A stretch of DNA of 64,000 bases from Acetanaerobacterium elongatum (GTDB lineage: Bacteria; Bacillota; Clostridia; Oscillospirales; Ruminococcaceae): positions 62,001 through 126,000 of the forward strand of contig NZ_FNID01000001.1 of the NCBI RefSeq assembly GCF_900103835.1, written 5' to 3'. The translations under genes and the position numbers were made by a program. Positions 18,515 through 26,927 of this stretch are shown here, piece by piece; the first letter of the stretch is position 1, and each line of letters begins with the position of its first letter. The notes beneath the pieces are model-generated. The model made no database searches. It saw only the letters and a list, made by a program, of their open reading frames with translations, and was not told where the DNA came from.

Positions 18515-18955
18515 TTAGTATTTGTGTGGCACCTTGGGTGCCACACGGAGTTGTAGCAACTGTTTTACATCCTGCAGCACCTTTGAATCTGTAACCGCGA
18601 GCATCAGCCAGCGCTGCCCCATGGTGCAGGCGGCTTGGTTATACAGCCCCTGCGTGTACGCGCAGCATAGGGGCAGCAACAACTCCGCCTGTGTCTGCTC
18701 CCGCTCGCCGATAACCACCAGCGCGATAAAGAACCCCTCCGTGGGGTAAAGCGTGCACAGCGCCCTGCCGCTTTTCTGGTATTTCACATTCCAGCCGCGC
18801 TGCATTGAACATTTGCTGTAGCTCAGCTTGGGCTGTACTATATAAGCCGCTTGCAGATAGTCGTTCAGTTCCTGCCAAAGCGGGTTATTGATATAGCTGC
18901 GTATCTCTTCAAAGGTCGGTGTGTACTCCGGGCCGTACAGGCTGCTCCACTCCAT
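18515..18955 (-). CDS. DUF3788 family protein
   Basis: This 146-residue protein starts at ATG 18955 (GAAGGATG upstream; the longer frame starts with GTG). The sequence MEWSSLYGPEYTPTFEEI with a C-terminal tail resembles DUF3788. Members are small cytosolic proteins of unknown function. The gene lies 28 bases downstream of an AraC/GyrI-type regulator in the same direction; small effector-binding proteins of this sort are often paired with such regulators. Confidence 0.75.
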   Translation of the reverse strand: MEWSSLYGPEYTPTFEEIRSYINNPLWQELNDYLQAAYIVQPKLSYSKCSMQRGWNVKYQKSGRALCTLYPTEGFFIALVVIGEREQTQAELLLPLCCAYTQGLYNQAACTMGQRWLMLAVTDSKVLQDVKQLLQLRVAPKVPHKY

Positions 18956-18982
18956 GCTGAACACATCCTTCGTCGCTGCTAT

Positions 18983-19891
18983 TTATAGTGCCTTTGGTTC
19001 GGGCATAATCCATATCTCCATGGCGGTTGTCGCCGCGTCGTGGCTTGCGTAGCGTTCAGCGGCAAACGGTTTACCGGTAAGCCCGTGGTTGGGCAGCCAT
19101 GTTTCATACAAATACCGGTGCGCCTTATATACCGCATCCATCACCAGATGCTCGAAATCCTCGGCTTCAAAGGTGCATACAATATATTCGCCCGCCCCCA
19201 GTTCACGACAATCGCAGCCCTGAACCGAAGCCGCCTCCAAGGTTTCCGCGCCCGCAAAGTAACGGTAATACCCCGACTTGGTTCCCTCAAAGGTGATACC
19301 GATCTCGTCGCCATCAGGCTTTACGGGCAGAGAGGGCTTCATCTTGTGGAAGGAATCCCACAGCGCGCCAAGAGAATCTACCCCTGTTTCGCCGCCGCCC
19401 GGCATCTGCGCTATCGGCTCTTGGGCGGTAAGGCCGATAAACCGCTGCGCAGTTGCAAGCCTTTTTCGTGTAATCTCAAGTACAATGCCGTCGGTGATAA
19501 GCGGCACCCCTTCATCCACCAGCACATAATTCAGCAGCAGCTGAGGTTTTACAAAGTTGTTGAGGCGAACGGGGTTTGCGCGGTACTCCTCCGGTGTTAA
19601 TCCGAACGCGACCTTGAAGGCTCGGGTAAAGGTTTCGTGAGAAGAGAAACCGCAGTCCAAGGCGATATCAAGTATTCGCCTGCCCGACTGCAGTAATGCC
19701 TCCGAAGCCTTGGCCAAGCGGCGCAGCTTGATATACTCCTGCACCGGCCTTTTCACCAGACGGCTGAACAGCCGCTGATAGTAAAACTGCGACAGCGCCG
19801 CAGTCTTGGCCAGCATCTCAGCCTCAATCTCCTCCGAGAGATGGTCTTCAATATAATCCACTGTTTTTTGAATCTGCTCCCATGCGTACAT
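18983..19891 (-). CDS. AraC-family regulator with GyrI-like effector domain
   Basis: This 302-residue protein has two helix-turn-helix motifs in residues 1-105 (AEMLAKTAALSQFYYQRLF and ILDIALDCGFSSHETFTRAF, then LTPEEYR). A GyrI-like/SOUL ligand-binding domain occupies about residues 130-300. This arrangement is known from multidrug-binding activators such as Rob and BmrR-like proteins. AAGGAGGGG precedes the start. It probably controls itself and the DUF3788 gene; targets elsewhere are unknown. Confidence 0.88.
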   Translation of the reverse strand: MYAWEQIQKTVDYIEDHLSEEIEAEMLAKTAALSQFYYQRLFSRLVKRPVQEYIKLRRLAKASEALLQSGRRILDIALDCGFSSHETFTRAFKVAFGLTPEEYRANPVRLNNFVKPQLLLNYVLVDEGVPLITDGIVLEITRKRLATAQRFIGLTAQEPIAQMPGGGETGVDSLGALWDSFHKMKPSLPVKPDGDEIGITFEGTKSGYYRYFAGAETLEAASVQGCDCRELGAGEYIVCTFEAEDFEHLVMDAVYKAHRYLYETWLPNHGLTGKPFAAERYASHDAATTAMEIWIMPEPKAL

Positions 19892-20008
19892 GGTTGTAAC
19901 CCCTCCTTATGGTTTTATAGGGGATATTCTTTATGAACACTCCCCTCTTACCGTTAGGATACCATGGAAACAGCGTTGCACGCTTGACGGGCTATGCCCT
20001 GTTTCGTG

Positions 20009-20854
20009 TTAAGCCCAATGCTTGGGGTGGCTGAGCGAGGGTGGAAGCTTAGTGTTGCCGTCACCCCTTGCGGTATTCACCTGAAACTGCGTTAAAAACA
20101 GGCTTTCGGAAAGGTTTGCGCCGCGGATATCCGCATCGCGCATGTCGGCGCCAAGCAGGTCGGTACCGGTTAAATCGGCACCCTGCAGGTTTGCGGCAAT
20201 CAGGCAGGAACCTCGCAGGCAGGCACAGCGAAGGTTTTGTTTGCGCAGGTCTTTGCCAAGGTAATCTTTCGGTGCTCCGTTACTTTGAGGTGCAAGCTTT
20301 ATCTTCATCGTGCGGCTCTTCTCGGTGCGCACCAGCAGGCTTACCTTTCTAAGCAAACCGCTGATATGTTGATGATAGCCATCCAGGTCAAACCGCAGCA
20401 AATCCTGCAAGGGCAGATTGGCAGCTGCTTCAGACTGACTGAGCGCCTCTTGCAGCTCCTTTAAAACAGGTGCAGCAGCGTGAAAGGAGAGCGCCTCATT
20501 TAAATACCAGCAGCTCTCATACAGCTGCCGCATGATGAGGAACGCCTTAAACATAACCTCGGCCTTTTCCGGCTGCTGCCGCCAGCTTACCCCGTGAAAG
20601 GTAACCTGCGAAACCTGCTGTCCTGCGCCAAAGCATTCATACGCCCTGCAGCCCTTCAACCCCAGCGCGCCGAGCCTTTCGTGCACCGCACAACGGAACT
20701 GCCTGTTCAACTGCTCGCAGGGCGTTCCTGCACTTTTATCGGCAGGGAAGCCATCCTGCTTGGAGAAATACAAGGCAACGCAGCACAACCCGAAGCAGGC
20801 GGAGCAATCGGGTTTGAGGTGCTGTATATTCATATCCTTATCTGATTGTGTCAT
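20009..20854 (-). CDS. pentapeptide-repeat protein with YkgJ-like Cys cluster
   Basis: This 281-residue protein begins with a Cys-rich region (CSACFGLCC, then C, C, C in TPCEQ, FRCAVH, KGCRAYECF) resembling metal-chelating YkgJ/zinc-cluster proteins. A helical middle follows. The C-terminal third (about residues 195-255) holds around nine pentapeptide repeats such as ANLQGADLTGTDLLGADMRD, which form a right-handed quadrilateral helix. GTAGGAG lies 5 bases before ATG 20854. Function is unknown; some pentapeptide proteins mimic DNA and protect gyrase. Confidence 0.75.
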   Translation of the reverse strand: MTQSDKDMNIQHLKPDCSACFGLCCVALYFSKQDGFPADKSAGTPCEQLNRQFRCAVHERLGALGLKGCRAYECFGAGQQVSQVTFHGVSWRQQPEKAEVMFKAFLIMRQLYESCWYLNEALSFHAAAPVLKELQEALSQSEAAANLPLQDLLRFDLDGYHQHISGLLRKVSLLVRTEKSRTMKIKLAPQSNGAPKDYLGKDLRKQNLRCACLRGSCLIAANLQGADLTGTDLLGADMRDADIRGANLSESLFLTQFQVNTARGDGNTKLPPSLSHPKHWA

Positions 20855-20888
20855 ATAGCTCCTACAATATTATTTATACTTTTTCTTG

Positions 20889-21635
20889 CTATAAATTATC
20901 CAAGCGCTGATATAGGTAGCTCCTGCCCCGCTTCCCGATATTTATAACAGCCCCAACAGAATGCAGCACATTGAGCGCCGTTTGGGCCGACTTGGGTGAA
21001 AGCTTCGCTGCCTTGGCAAAATCCTTGGCGGTGAAGGCTTCGGGAAGTGAGTTTGGAATAAGTCTGCCATAATCGGCTGGGGTATTGATGGTAAGTTCAT
21101 CAATCAGTTCGGTGGGAATACGGTTATAGCGGGAGGAACCGCGCTTTTTATTCTCGCTCCAACCGTCCAAGAAACGGTATTCTTCCATATCAATCAGCAT
21201 CAGGCAAAGCTTCAGCCGCGGGTGCAGTAGCAGCGGTTTAATCTTGTACAGTTCGTAGAATACCTCGCAGTAATTTCCGCGCTTGGGGGAACGTCGTTTT
21301 GCGGTAGTTTCACCCGTTTCGGGGTCGACCCAAACAAGCCATTTGGTGGAGGCAATGGGGTAAACCACCGTGACCTCATTATGCTCCAGAAAACAGGCAA
21401 GCTTACTGCGCAGGCTGTTAAAATTCCGCGTCTGTACCTCGATTACGCCGGTTTCACTGGCTATATCCGCAACATAACCACCCAGCTTGATTTCGTGCTT
21501 TGCGGTATCCGGCTCCATATAATGCTTTAGTATGGCATGCAAGGTTTTCTCGCCTAAGGTGCCGATACCCCTGCCCGGTACCGGAGAGGCGTTTATTACC
21601 GTCTTGCAGGCCTGTAAAAACTGTTGTTTATCCAT
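20889..21635 (-). CDS. possible PD-(D/E)XK-like protein with C-terminal winged helix
   Basis: This 248-residue protein has an N-terminal alpha/beta region with GEKTLHAIL, then GGYVADIASETGVIEVQTRNF. That order (helical Glu, then Asp, then ExQ) resembles the PD-(D/E)XK nuclease core with Gln in place of Lys. The C-terminal 65 residues look like a winged helix (FTAKDFAKAAKLSPKSAQTA, then GAVINIGKRGRSYLY). A nuclease or a non-catalytic DNA-binding role is inferred from pattern only. It is a single gene without an obvious partner. Confidence 0.5.
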   Translation of the reverse strand: MDKQQFLQACKTVINASPVPGRGIGTLGEKTLHAILKHYMEPDTAKHEIKLGGYVADIASETGVIEVQTRNFNSLRSKLACFLEHNEVTVVYPIASTKWLVWVDPETGETTAKRRSPKRGNYCEVFYELYKIKPLLLHPRLKLCLMLIDMEEYRFLDGWSENKKRGSSRYNRIPTELIDELTINTPADYGRLIPNSLPEAFTAKDFAKAAKLSPKSAQTALNVLHSVGAVINIGKRGRSYLYQRLDNL

Positions 21636-21741
21636 AACCACTCTCGATTATTCAGATTACCGGATAATACTAACTCTAGTCAAAAGTTAATCTAATTATA
21701 CTTTTCTCTATATCAAGTGTCAAATACTGCCTGACTGCACA

Positions 21742-21767
21742 AAGGACGGGCAGTGCTACCCGTCCTT
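21742..21767 (-). terminator. terminator after potD
   Basis: The stem AAGGACGGG / CCCGTCCTT has an 8-base loop and lies 7 bases after the potD stop. The T-run is short. Confidence 0.6.
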
Positions 21768-21774
21768 AAAGATA

Positions 21775-22989
21775 TCAAATACTCTGCCGATTCTTTTTTA
21801 TACGGCGGTAAACGTTCAGGCCGATGGAGAAGATAATCGCCGCCGCTACCAGTACTGGGATAAACCAGCGGTTGGAGGAGGTGTTGGTGCTTAAAATCTC
21901 GGTCCACATGCTGTCTATTTTTGCATTTGTTTCTTCTGAAAGATTTACAAATCGTTCTGTCTTTTGTAAAACCTCCTCAGACGGGTAGGCGATGGGGTTA
22001 TTTTTTAACTCGTCGTCCAAGCTGTCGTAGGCCTCCTGCTGAGGGGTAGAATAACCGATATATTCACTGTTTGCTGCGGCAACATCGGTTTCACACATAA
22101 AGTTGATGTAGAGCTCCGCAGCTTCCTTATTCTGTGCACCCTTCGGGATACACATGGCATCCCCAAAGCAGTTGGTGCCCTCCTCCGGTACCGCGAATGC
22201 GAGATCGGGGTTGGTTTTGATCATTGTAATGGCATCGCCCGCGTAGTAGGGGGCCAGGGCCGCCTCGCCGCCCTGCATCTTGTCAAACACCTCGTCCATT
22301 ACATAGGCCTGCACCAGCGGCTTCTGCTTCTTTAATTCCTCGCACGCCTCGCGCAGCTGCTCAGGGTCCTCGGTATTCAGCGAGTAGCCCAGCCGCAACA
22401 GCGAGATGCCAAATGCGTCGCGCGAGTTGGAGAACATTAAAATCTGCCCCAGATAGCGCGCGTCCCATAGGATATCCCAGCTGTTAACGGTTTCGTCCAC
22501 CATGGTGGTATTGTAGATGATTCCCACGGTGCCCCACATATAGGGTACGGAATAGCGGTTCTCGGGATCATAGCTTGGTTTTTTAAACCGCTCCATAATC
22601 TTGGAGAAGTTCGGGATATTATTGTAGTCCAGCGGCTGCAGCATGTCTTCCTTAATCATACGGCTTACCATATAATCAGACGGAATGATAACGTCATAGC
22701 TTGAGCCGCCGCTTTTCAGCTTGGCATACAGCTCCTCGTTGGAGGCAAAGGTAGAATATTGCACCTTAATGCCGGTACGCTTTGTAAACTCGGCGTTCAC
22801 ATCCATCGAATCGTCTGCGCCGTCGGAGATATACTCGCCCCAGTTGTAAACGTTGATGGTGATGTCCTTATCCTGAAAGCGGTCGTAGATGGCATCCTCA
22901 CCGATCTGTTTATCCTCGGCGGCAAGCGGCGTAACGCACACGAGGGAAACCATCAACAGGGCGGCGGCAAAGGCCAAAAGCCTTTTCAT
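21775..22989 (-). CDS. potD: spermidine/putrescine-binding protein with C-terminal membrane anchor
   Basis: This 404-residue extracytoplasmic solute-binding protein starts with a signal peptide but has no lipobox Cys at the cleavage site (TPLAAED). The binding domain matches PotD (INVYNWGEYISDG, YDVIIPSDYMVSRM, YAGDAITMI). Unusually, residues about 373-393 form a hydrophobic helix (WFIPVLVAAAIIFSIGL) followed by basic residues, so the protein is probably held by a C-terminal anchor. The start overlaps the potC stop by 4 bases (ATGA). Confidence 0.9.
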   Translation of the reverse strand: MKRLLAFAAALLMVSLVCVTPLAAEDKQIGEDAIYDRFQDKDITINVYNWGEYISDGADDSMDVNAEFTKRTGIKVQYSTFASNEELYAKLKSGGSSYDVIIPSDYMVSRMIKEDMLQPLDYNNIPNFSKIMERFKKPSYDPENRYSVPYMWGTVGIIYNTTMVDETVNSWDILWDARYLGQILMFSNSRDAFGISLLRLGYSLNTEDPEQLREACEELKKQKPLVQAYVMDEVFDKMQGGEAALAPYYAGDAITMIKTNPDLAFAVPEEGTNCFGDAMCIPKGAQNKEAAELYINFMCETDVAAANSEYIGYSTPQQEAYDSLDDELKNNPIAYPSEEVLQKTERFVNLSEETNAKIDSMWTEILSTNTSSNRWFIPVLVAAAIIFSIGLNVYRRIKKNRQSI

Positions 22990-23786
22990 ATCCTTTCCGC
23001 CTCCTTTTTGATGCGCTTGCGGTAGATGTTGGAATCCTTGATGTTCATGAGTATCAGAATCACAAGCACAATCACAAAGATAATTGCCGAAAGGGCGTTA
23101 ATCTCGGGGCTTACCTTCTTGCGGGTCATCGAGAATATGGTAATGGGCAGCGTCTGCGAAGAGGGCCCGCTCGTAAAGTAGCTTATAACAAAATCATCAA
23201 TCGAATAGGTAAACGCCATCAAAAAGCCTGTGATAATACCCGGCATAATCTCTGGAATCACCACGCGGAAGAACGCCTTGGCTGGGTCGCACCCCAAGTC
23301 CTGCGCGGCCTCGTAGAGGTGGCTGTCCATCTGACGCAGCTTGGGGATAACATTTAGAATGACATACGGTACATTGAAGGTAATGTGCGCGATAATCAGC
23401 GTGGTAAAACCGAGCTTGACACCCACGAACACAAACAGCAGCATCAGCGAAACACCGGTGACAATCTCGGGGTTGATAACCGGCAGATAGGTAACGTTCA
23501 CCACCGCGGCGCGCAGGTTCTTATTCATAGCGTGGATACCCACCGCCGCCGCCGTACCGATTACGGTAGCAACCACCGAGGAGACAGCCGCCACCAGCAG
23601 GGTATTAAAAAGCGATGAGATGATGGTTTCGTTGTTGAATAGCTTCAAATACCAATCAAAGGTGAAGCCCGTCCATACATTACGGCTTTTAGAGGAGTTA
23701 AACGAGAATATAATCAGCACCGCAATGGGCGCGTACAGAAACAGATAAACAAGCCCCACATAGATTCGGGACAAGGCTTTTGACAT
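22986..23786 (-). CDS. potC: polyamine ABC transporter permease
   Basis: This 266-residue protein has six membrane helices and the EAA loop EAAQDLGCDPAKAFFRVVIP that contacts PotA. I chose ATG 23786 (GGAAGAG upstream) over GTG 23795. It follows potB by 46 bases and overlaps potD by 4 bases. Confidence 0.92.
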   Translation of the reverse strand: MSKALSRIYVGLVYLFLYAPIAVLIIFSFNSSKSRNVWTGFTFDWYLKLFNNETIISSLFNTLLVAAVSSVVATVIGTAAAVGIHAMNKNLRAAVVNVTYLPVINPEIVTGVSLMLLFVFVGVKLGFTTLIIAHITFNVPYVILNVIPKLRQMDSHLYEAAQDLGCDPAKAFFRVVIPEIMPGIITGFLMAFTYSIDDFVISYFTSGPSSQTLPITIFSMTRKKVSPEINALSAIIFVIVLVILILMNIKDSNIYRKRIKKEAERI

Positions 23787-23832
23787 TATTATCACTCTTC
23801 CTTTCCGGGTTGTGCAGCCTTAGCTTGCACAG

Positions 23833-24651
23833 TTACAGTATCATGCTCTCCATATCCTCTTCGCTGGTATCAAACTGGTTCATAATACTGATGCACAGCA
23901 GGATAATCACCATCAGCACCAGCGAAATCGCCGAGCCGAGGTGCGGATTGTAGGCATTGCCCAGAAACTGAAGGTCGATCAGGTCGCCGATTAGCAGGTT
24001 GCCGCCGCCGCCCAGCATGCGGGAGATAATAAAGGTGCTCACCGAGGGCACAAAAACCATCGTGATACCGGTGGTAATGCCGGGTACGCTCAGCGGAATC
24101 ACCACGCGCGAGAATACGCCCATGGTGTTGGCGCCAAGGTCCTGCGCCGCCTCGATAACGCGCTTGTCGATCTTGGTCATTACCGAATAGAGGGGCAGAA
24201 TCATAAACGGCAGATAGTTGTATACCATGCCCAGCACCACCGCGCCGGGCGTGTTGATGAGCTCGAACGGCCCGATGCCAAACAAGCCAAAGAAACGGTT
24301 AATTAGCCCATTCTTTTCAAGGATGGTCATCCACGCATAGGTGCGCAGCAGAAAGTTCATCCACATAGGCAGCATGATAAGCATAATCATCAGGTTCTGC
24401 CCGCCGGTTTCGGCGCGTGAGATGATAAACGAAAGGGGGTAGCCGATTACAAAGCAAATAACCGTAGCGATAGCCGAAAGCCAAAGCGAGCGCATCAGCA
24501 CCGCTGTATAATCGCCTACGCGCATAAGGTTTTCAAGCGTGAATTTGCCGTCGGCGGTGGTAAACGCAAACAATACCACCAGCCCGAGCGGGATAATGAT
24601 AAACAGCACCGCCCACACCAGGTATGGCACGGAGGGGAGCTTTGATTTCAT
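23833..24651 (-). CDS. potB: polyamine ABC transporter permease
   Basis: This 272-residue protein has six membrane helices and the EAA loop [20 protein letters not shown]. The start is ATG 24651, which overlaps the potA stop as ATGA; a longer frame to 24753 lies within potA and is a shadow. It pairs with PotC to form the channel. Confidence 0.92.
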   Translation of the reverse strand: MKSKLPSVPYLVWAVLFIIIPLGLVVLFAFTTADGKFTLENLMRVGDYTAVLMRSLWLSAIATVICFVIGYPLSFIISRAETGGQNLMIMLIMLPMWMNFLLRTYAWMTILEKNGLINRFFGLFGIGPFELINTPGAVVLGMVYNYLPFMILPLYSVMTKIDKRVIEAAQDLGANTMGVFSRVVIPLSVPGITTGITMVFVPSVSTFIISRMLGGGGNLLIGDLIDLQFLGNAYNPHLGSAISLVLMVIILLCISIMNQFDTSEEDMESMIL

Positions 24652-25700
24652 TGCGCCGCCTCCATCTTTTTCATGATGTGAATATCCTCCGGCATAATAT
24701 TCATACCGATGACGCTGCCCGGCTGCTCGCACTGGGTGGAATGTATCATCCATTTGTAGCCGCAGGCGCTCACAATCATCTCGTAGTGCACGCCCTTAAA
24801 GATTACCGATTCCACAATACCCGAAAGCTGGCCCGCTACCTGCGGCACTACCTTAATATCCTCGGGGCGGATAACCACCTCTACACGTTCGTTATGGGCA
24901 AAGCCGCGGTCTACGCAGGTAAAGCTGTTGCCCGCAAACTCCACCAGAAAATCTTTATCCATAATACCGTCGAGGATGTTGCTTTCGCCGATAAAGTCGG
25001 CCACGAAGGCGTTTCTCGGTTCATTGTAGATATCCTGAGGCGTACCGATCTGCTGAATCACGCCGTTGTTCATTACCACAACGGTATCAGACATGGTAAG
25101 CGCCTCTTCCTGATCGTGCGTTACATATATAAAGGTAATATTCAGGCTTTTTTGAATACGCTTAAGCTCTATCTGCATCTCCTTGCGCAGCTTTAAATCC
25201 AGCGCACCGAGCGGCTCGTCCAGGAGCAGCACACGCGGGTGGTTTACCAGGGCGCGCGCAATGGCCACGCGCTGCTGCTGACCGCCCGAGAGGTTCTTCA
25301 CGTTACGAAGCTCAAAGCCTTTAAGGTTTACAAGCTCCAACATCTCATATACGCGGCTGCGAATCTCCTTCTGCGGCAGGCGCTGTATCTTTAGCCCGAA
25401 CGCCACGTTTTCGTAAACGTTTAAGTGCGGAAACAAAGCATAGCGCTGGAATACGGTGTTTACATGACGCTTGTAGGCCGGCAGCCCGTTGATAATCTGC
25501 TCGTCGAAATATAAATCGCCCGAGCTCTGCTGCACAAACCCGCCGATAATACGAAGGGTGGTGGTTTTGCCGCAGCCCGAAGGCCCCAGCAGTGTGACAA
25601 ATTCCTTGTCGTGGATATCAAGGTTTATTCCCTTAAGCACCTTTTCCCCGTCAAACTCCACAACGATATCCTTGAGCCTGACTACAACATTACTATCCAT
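24648..25700 (-). CDS. potA: polyamine ABC transporter ATPase
   Basis: This 350-residue ATPase has Walker [11 protein letters not shown], the signature [15 protein letters not shown], Walker [13 protein letters not shown] and the H-loop [11 protein letters not shown]-terminal TOBE-like domain covers about residues 270-345. It heads the potA-potB-potC-potD operon, which imports spermidine or putrescine. AAAGGGGG lies 8 bases before the start. The transcript carries a leader of about 470 bases (see separate entry). Confidence 0.94.
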   Translation of the reverse strand: MDSNVVVRLKDIVVEFDGEKVLKGINLDIHDKEFVTLLGPSGCGKTTTLRIIGGFVQQSSGDLYFDEQIINGLPAYKRHVNTVFQRYALFPHLNVYENVAFGLKIQRLPQKEIRSRVYEMLELVNLKGFELRNVKNLSGGQQQRVAIARALVNHPRVLLLDEPLGALDLKLRKEMQIELKRIQKSLNITFIYVTHDQEEALTMSDTVVVMNNGVIQQIGTPQDIYNEPRNAFVADFIGESNILDGIMDKDFLVEFAGNSFTCVDRGFAHNERVEVVIRPEDIKVVPQVAGQLSGIVESVIFKGVHYEMIVSACGYKWMIHSTQCEQPGSVIGMNIMPEDIHIMKKMEAAQ

Positions 25701-26171
25701 TATTGCATCCCCCTTTGCGGATTGAGGCCGCGGGCAGTAAAGATCCGCCCGGCGTGCCCACAGTGTCTTTTGAAACCGCTACCCCGCAAAAGGCTTTATG
25801 CCGGACACTTGCCCGGACTTTTAGCGGAACATACGACACCGTTTTTTGCCGAAGGCAAGTAAAGATTCTAACCCTCAGCAGTAAAAATTACTCGTGCGGG
25901 CTTACCCACACCAAGGAAACGCTGATGAAAGCTTTCTTGCGACTAAATCATCGTATCCTTAAACATAACCTTGGCTGGCCAAAAGCATTACTGCTTTCGG
26001 CTGCACTTGCCGCCCGAAAACCGCCGGGCACAATTGCGACCCCCGAGGTTTCGGGAGCCGTCAGATTACGTTGTAATTTTGTTCCGCTGAAGGGTATCTC
26101 CTACGGAACTACATCGTCTGCACAAGCGGGGCTGCGCTTATACATGGCTGATTTCAGATGCAAAAAACAAC
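25701..26171 (-). ncRNA. long leader RNA of the pot operon with many potential stems (candidate cis-regulator)
   Basis: From the promoter at 26178-26206 to potA there are about 470 bases without a credible gene on this strand. Several stems can be drawn: GACACCG/CAGTGTC (25835-25841 with 25761-25767, one G-U) enclosing TAGCGG/CCGCTA (25822-25827 with 25776-25781); CCAAGG/CCTTGG (25911-25916 with 25969-25974) enclosing GATGA/TCATC; a 7-bp hairpin with TAAG loop at 25894-25911; and GCC-TTC-GGC near 25850. I see no signature of a known riboswitch, T-box, tmRNA, RNase P or 6S RNA. A polyamine-responsive role is conjecture. Confidence 0.5.
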
Positions 26172-26177
26172 ATCTAA

Positions 26178-26206
26178 AATATATACACAATTTCAAGAAA
26201 TGTCAA
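26178..26206 (-). promoter_or_regulatory. promoter of pot operon leader
   Basis: On the minus strand, TTGACA (26201-26206) and TATATT (26178-26183) have a 17-bp spacer. The upstream 300 bases (26207-26519) show no gene and no further clear signal. Confidence 0.75.
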
Positions 26207-26519
26207 CGCTTTCTTCCTAAAATCTTTATATTTTTTTGTAAAATTCATTGTTTATCCGTTTTTATTGCTTGATTTATATGAAATACTCTTAAATCCTCTT
26301 TTTCGCTCTTAAATTCTCACGAATACTAGCAAGAACACAATTCATGCGAATCAATCTTAAACAGCTGATATCGGTATAAGGGCTCCCGATTTGATACAGA
26401 CTGAATGAACTATTCGGATGATTTTTCTCCGTTTAACGTGGTACTATATCAATCGTGCTCAAGAGTACCGGCTTGTTGACGCACCCGGTTCACGCACTCG
26501 CTTACGGTAAAATTAACAC

Positions 26520-26548
26520 TTGCTTTTTTCTGCCCATTATGCTAGAAT
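26520..26548 (+). promoter_or_regulatory. promoter of tRNA-Pro
   Basis: TTGCTT (26520-26525) and TAGAAT (26543-26548) with 17-bp spacer, 12 bases before the tRNA. Confidence 0.7.
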
Positions 26549-26560
26549 ATACTTCGTTGA

Positions 26561-26636
26561 CTGGGTGTGGCGCAGATGGTAGCGCGCTACCTTGGGGTGG
26601 TAGAGGCCGTGGGTTCAAATCCCGCCACTCAGACCA
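26561..26636 (+). tRNA. tRNA-Pro (anticodon GGG), CCA encoded
   Basis: The acceptor stem CTGGGTG pairs with CACTCAG (one G-T), followed by A and an encoded CCA. The D-arm has GCGCAGATGGTAGCGC, the anticodon loop TTGGGGT between CTACC and GGTAG, and the T-arm GGGTTCAAATCCC. All arms fold. Confidence 0.95.
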
Positions 26637-26642
26637 ATATTT

Positions 26643-26670
26643 AAAAAAGCCTAAGAAATTAGGCTTTTTT
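26643..26670 (+). terminator. terminator of tRNA-Pro
   Basis: The stem AAAAAAGCCTAA / TTAGGCTTTTTT has a GAAA loop and a T-run. Confidence 0.9.
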
Positions 26671-26843
26671 TGTTTTTTAGGGCGAAAAAGAACCACTGCC
26701 CGGCCGGCGTGGATTTATAAGCTTTCGGTGCCTCTTAAGGGGTTAACGGCATTGATGGTGAGGATAAACCTTACTATAGGAACTTCTCCGGGCATAATAG
26801 CATCCGAAAGAGCATCAGTATTAATCCCACTAAATTAGAATAT

Positions 26844-26896
26844 ACCCAATACAGAAGGCCGACATTTGCAAATGATGTCGGCCTTCTGTATTGGGT
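26844..26896 (-). terminator. long perfect hairpin after the giant surface-protein gene
   Basis: Two 22-base perfect arms (26844-26865 and 26875-26896) flank a 9-base loop, 31 bases after the stop codon. The segment from 26671 to 26843 holds nothing I can identify. Confidence 0.8.
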
Positions 26897-26927
26897 TCTA
26901 AAAGATATAAGAAACGTAGATTTGAGC

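Noticed and set aside
25701-26171. Known RNA classes (tmRNA, RNase P, 6S, SRP, T-box, cobalamin, lysine and SAM riboswitches) for the potA leader
   Set aside because: The signature sequences of these classes that I know were not found on either strand.
25703-26272. 189-codon frame on the plus strand opposite the potA leader
   Set aside because: No ribosome site, no recognisable domain, and the opposite strand has a consensus promoter and stems across the region.
26844-26896. Long perfect inverted repeat as a transposon end or attachment site
   Set aside because: Its place just after a stop codon and the short loop fit a transcription terminator; no transposase or target duplication is near.
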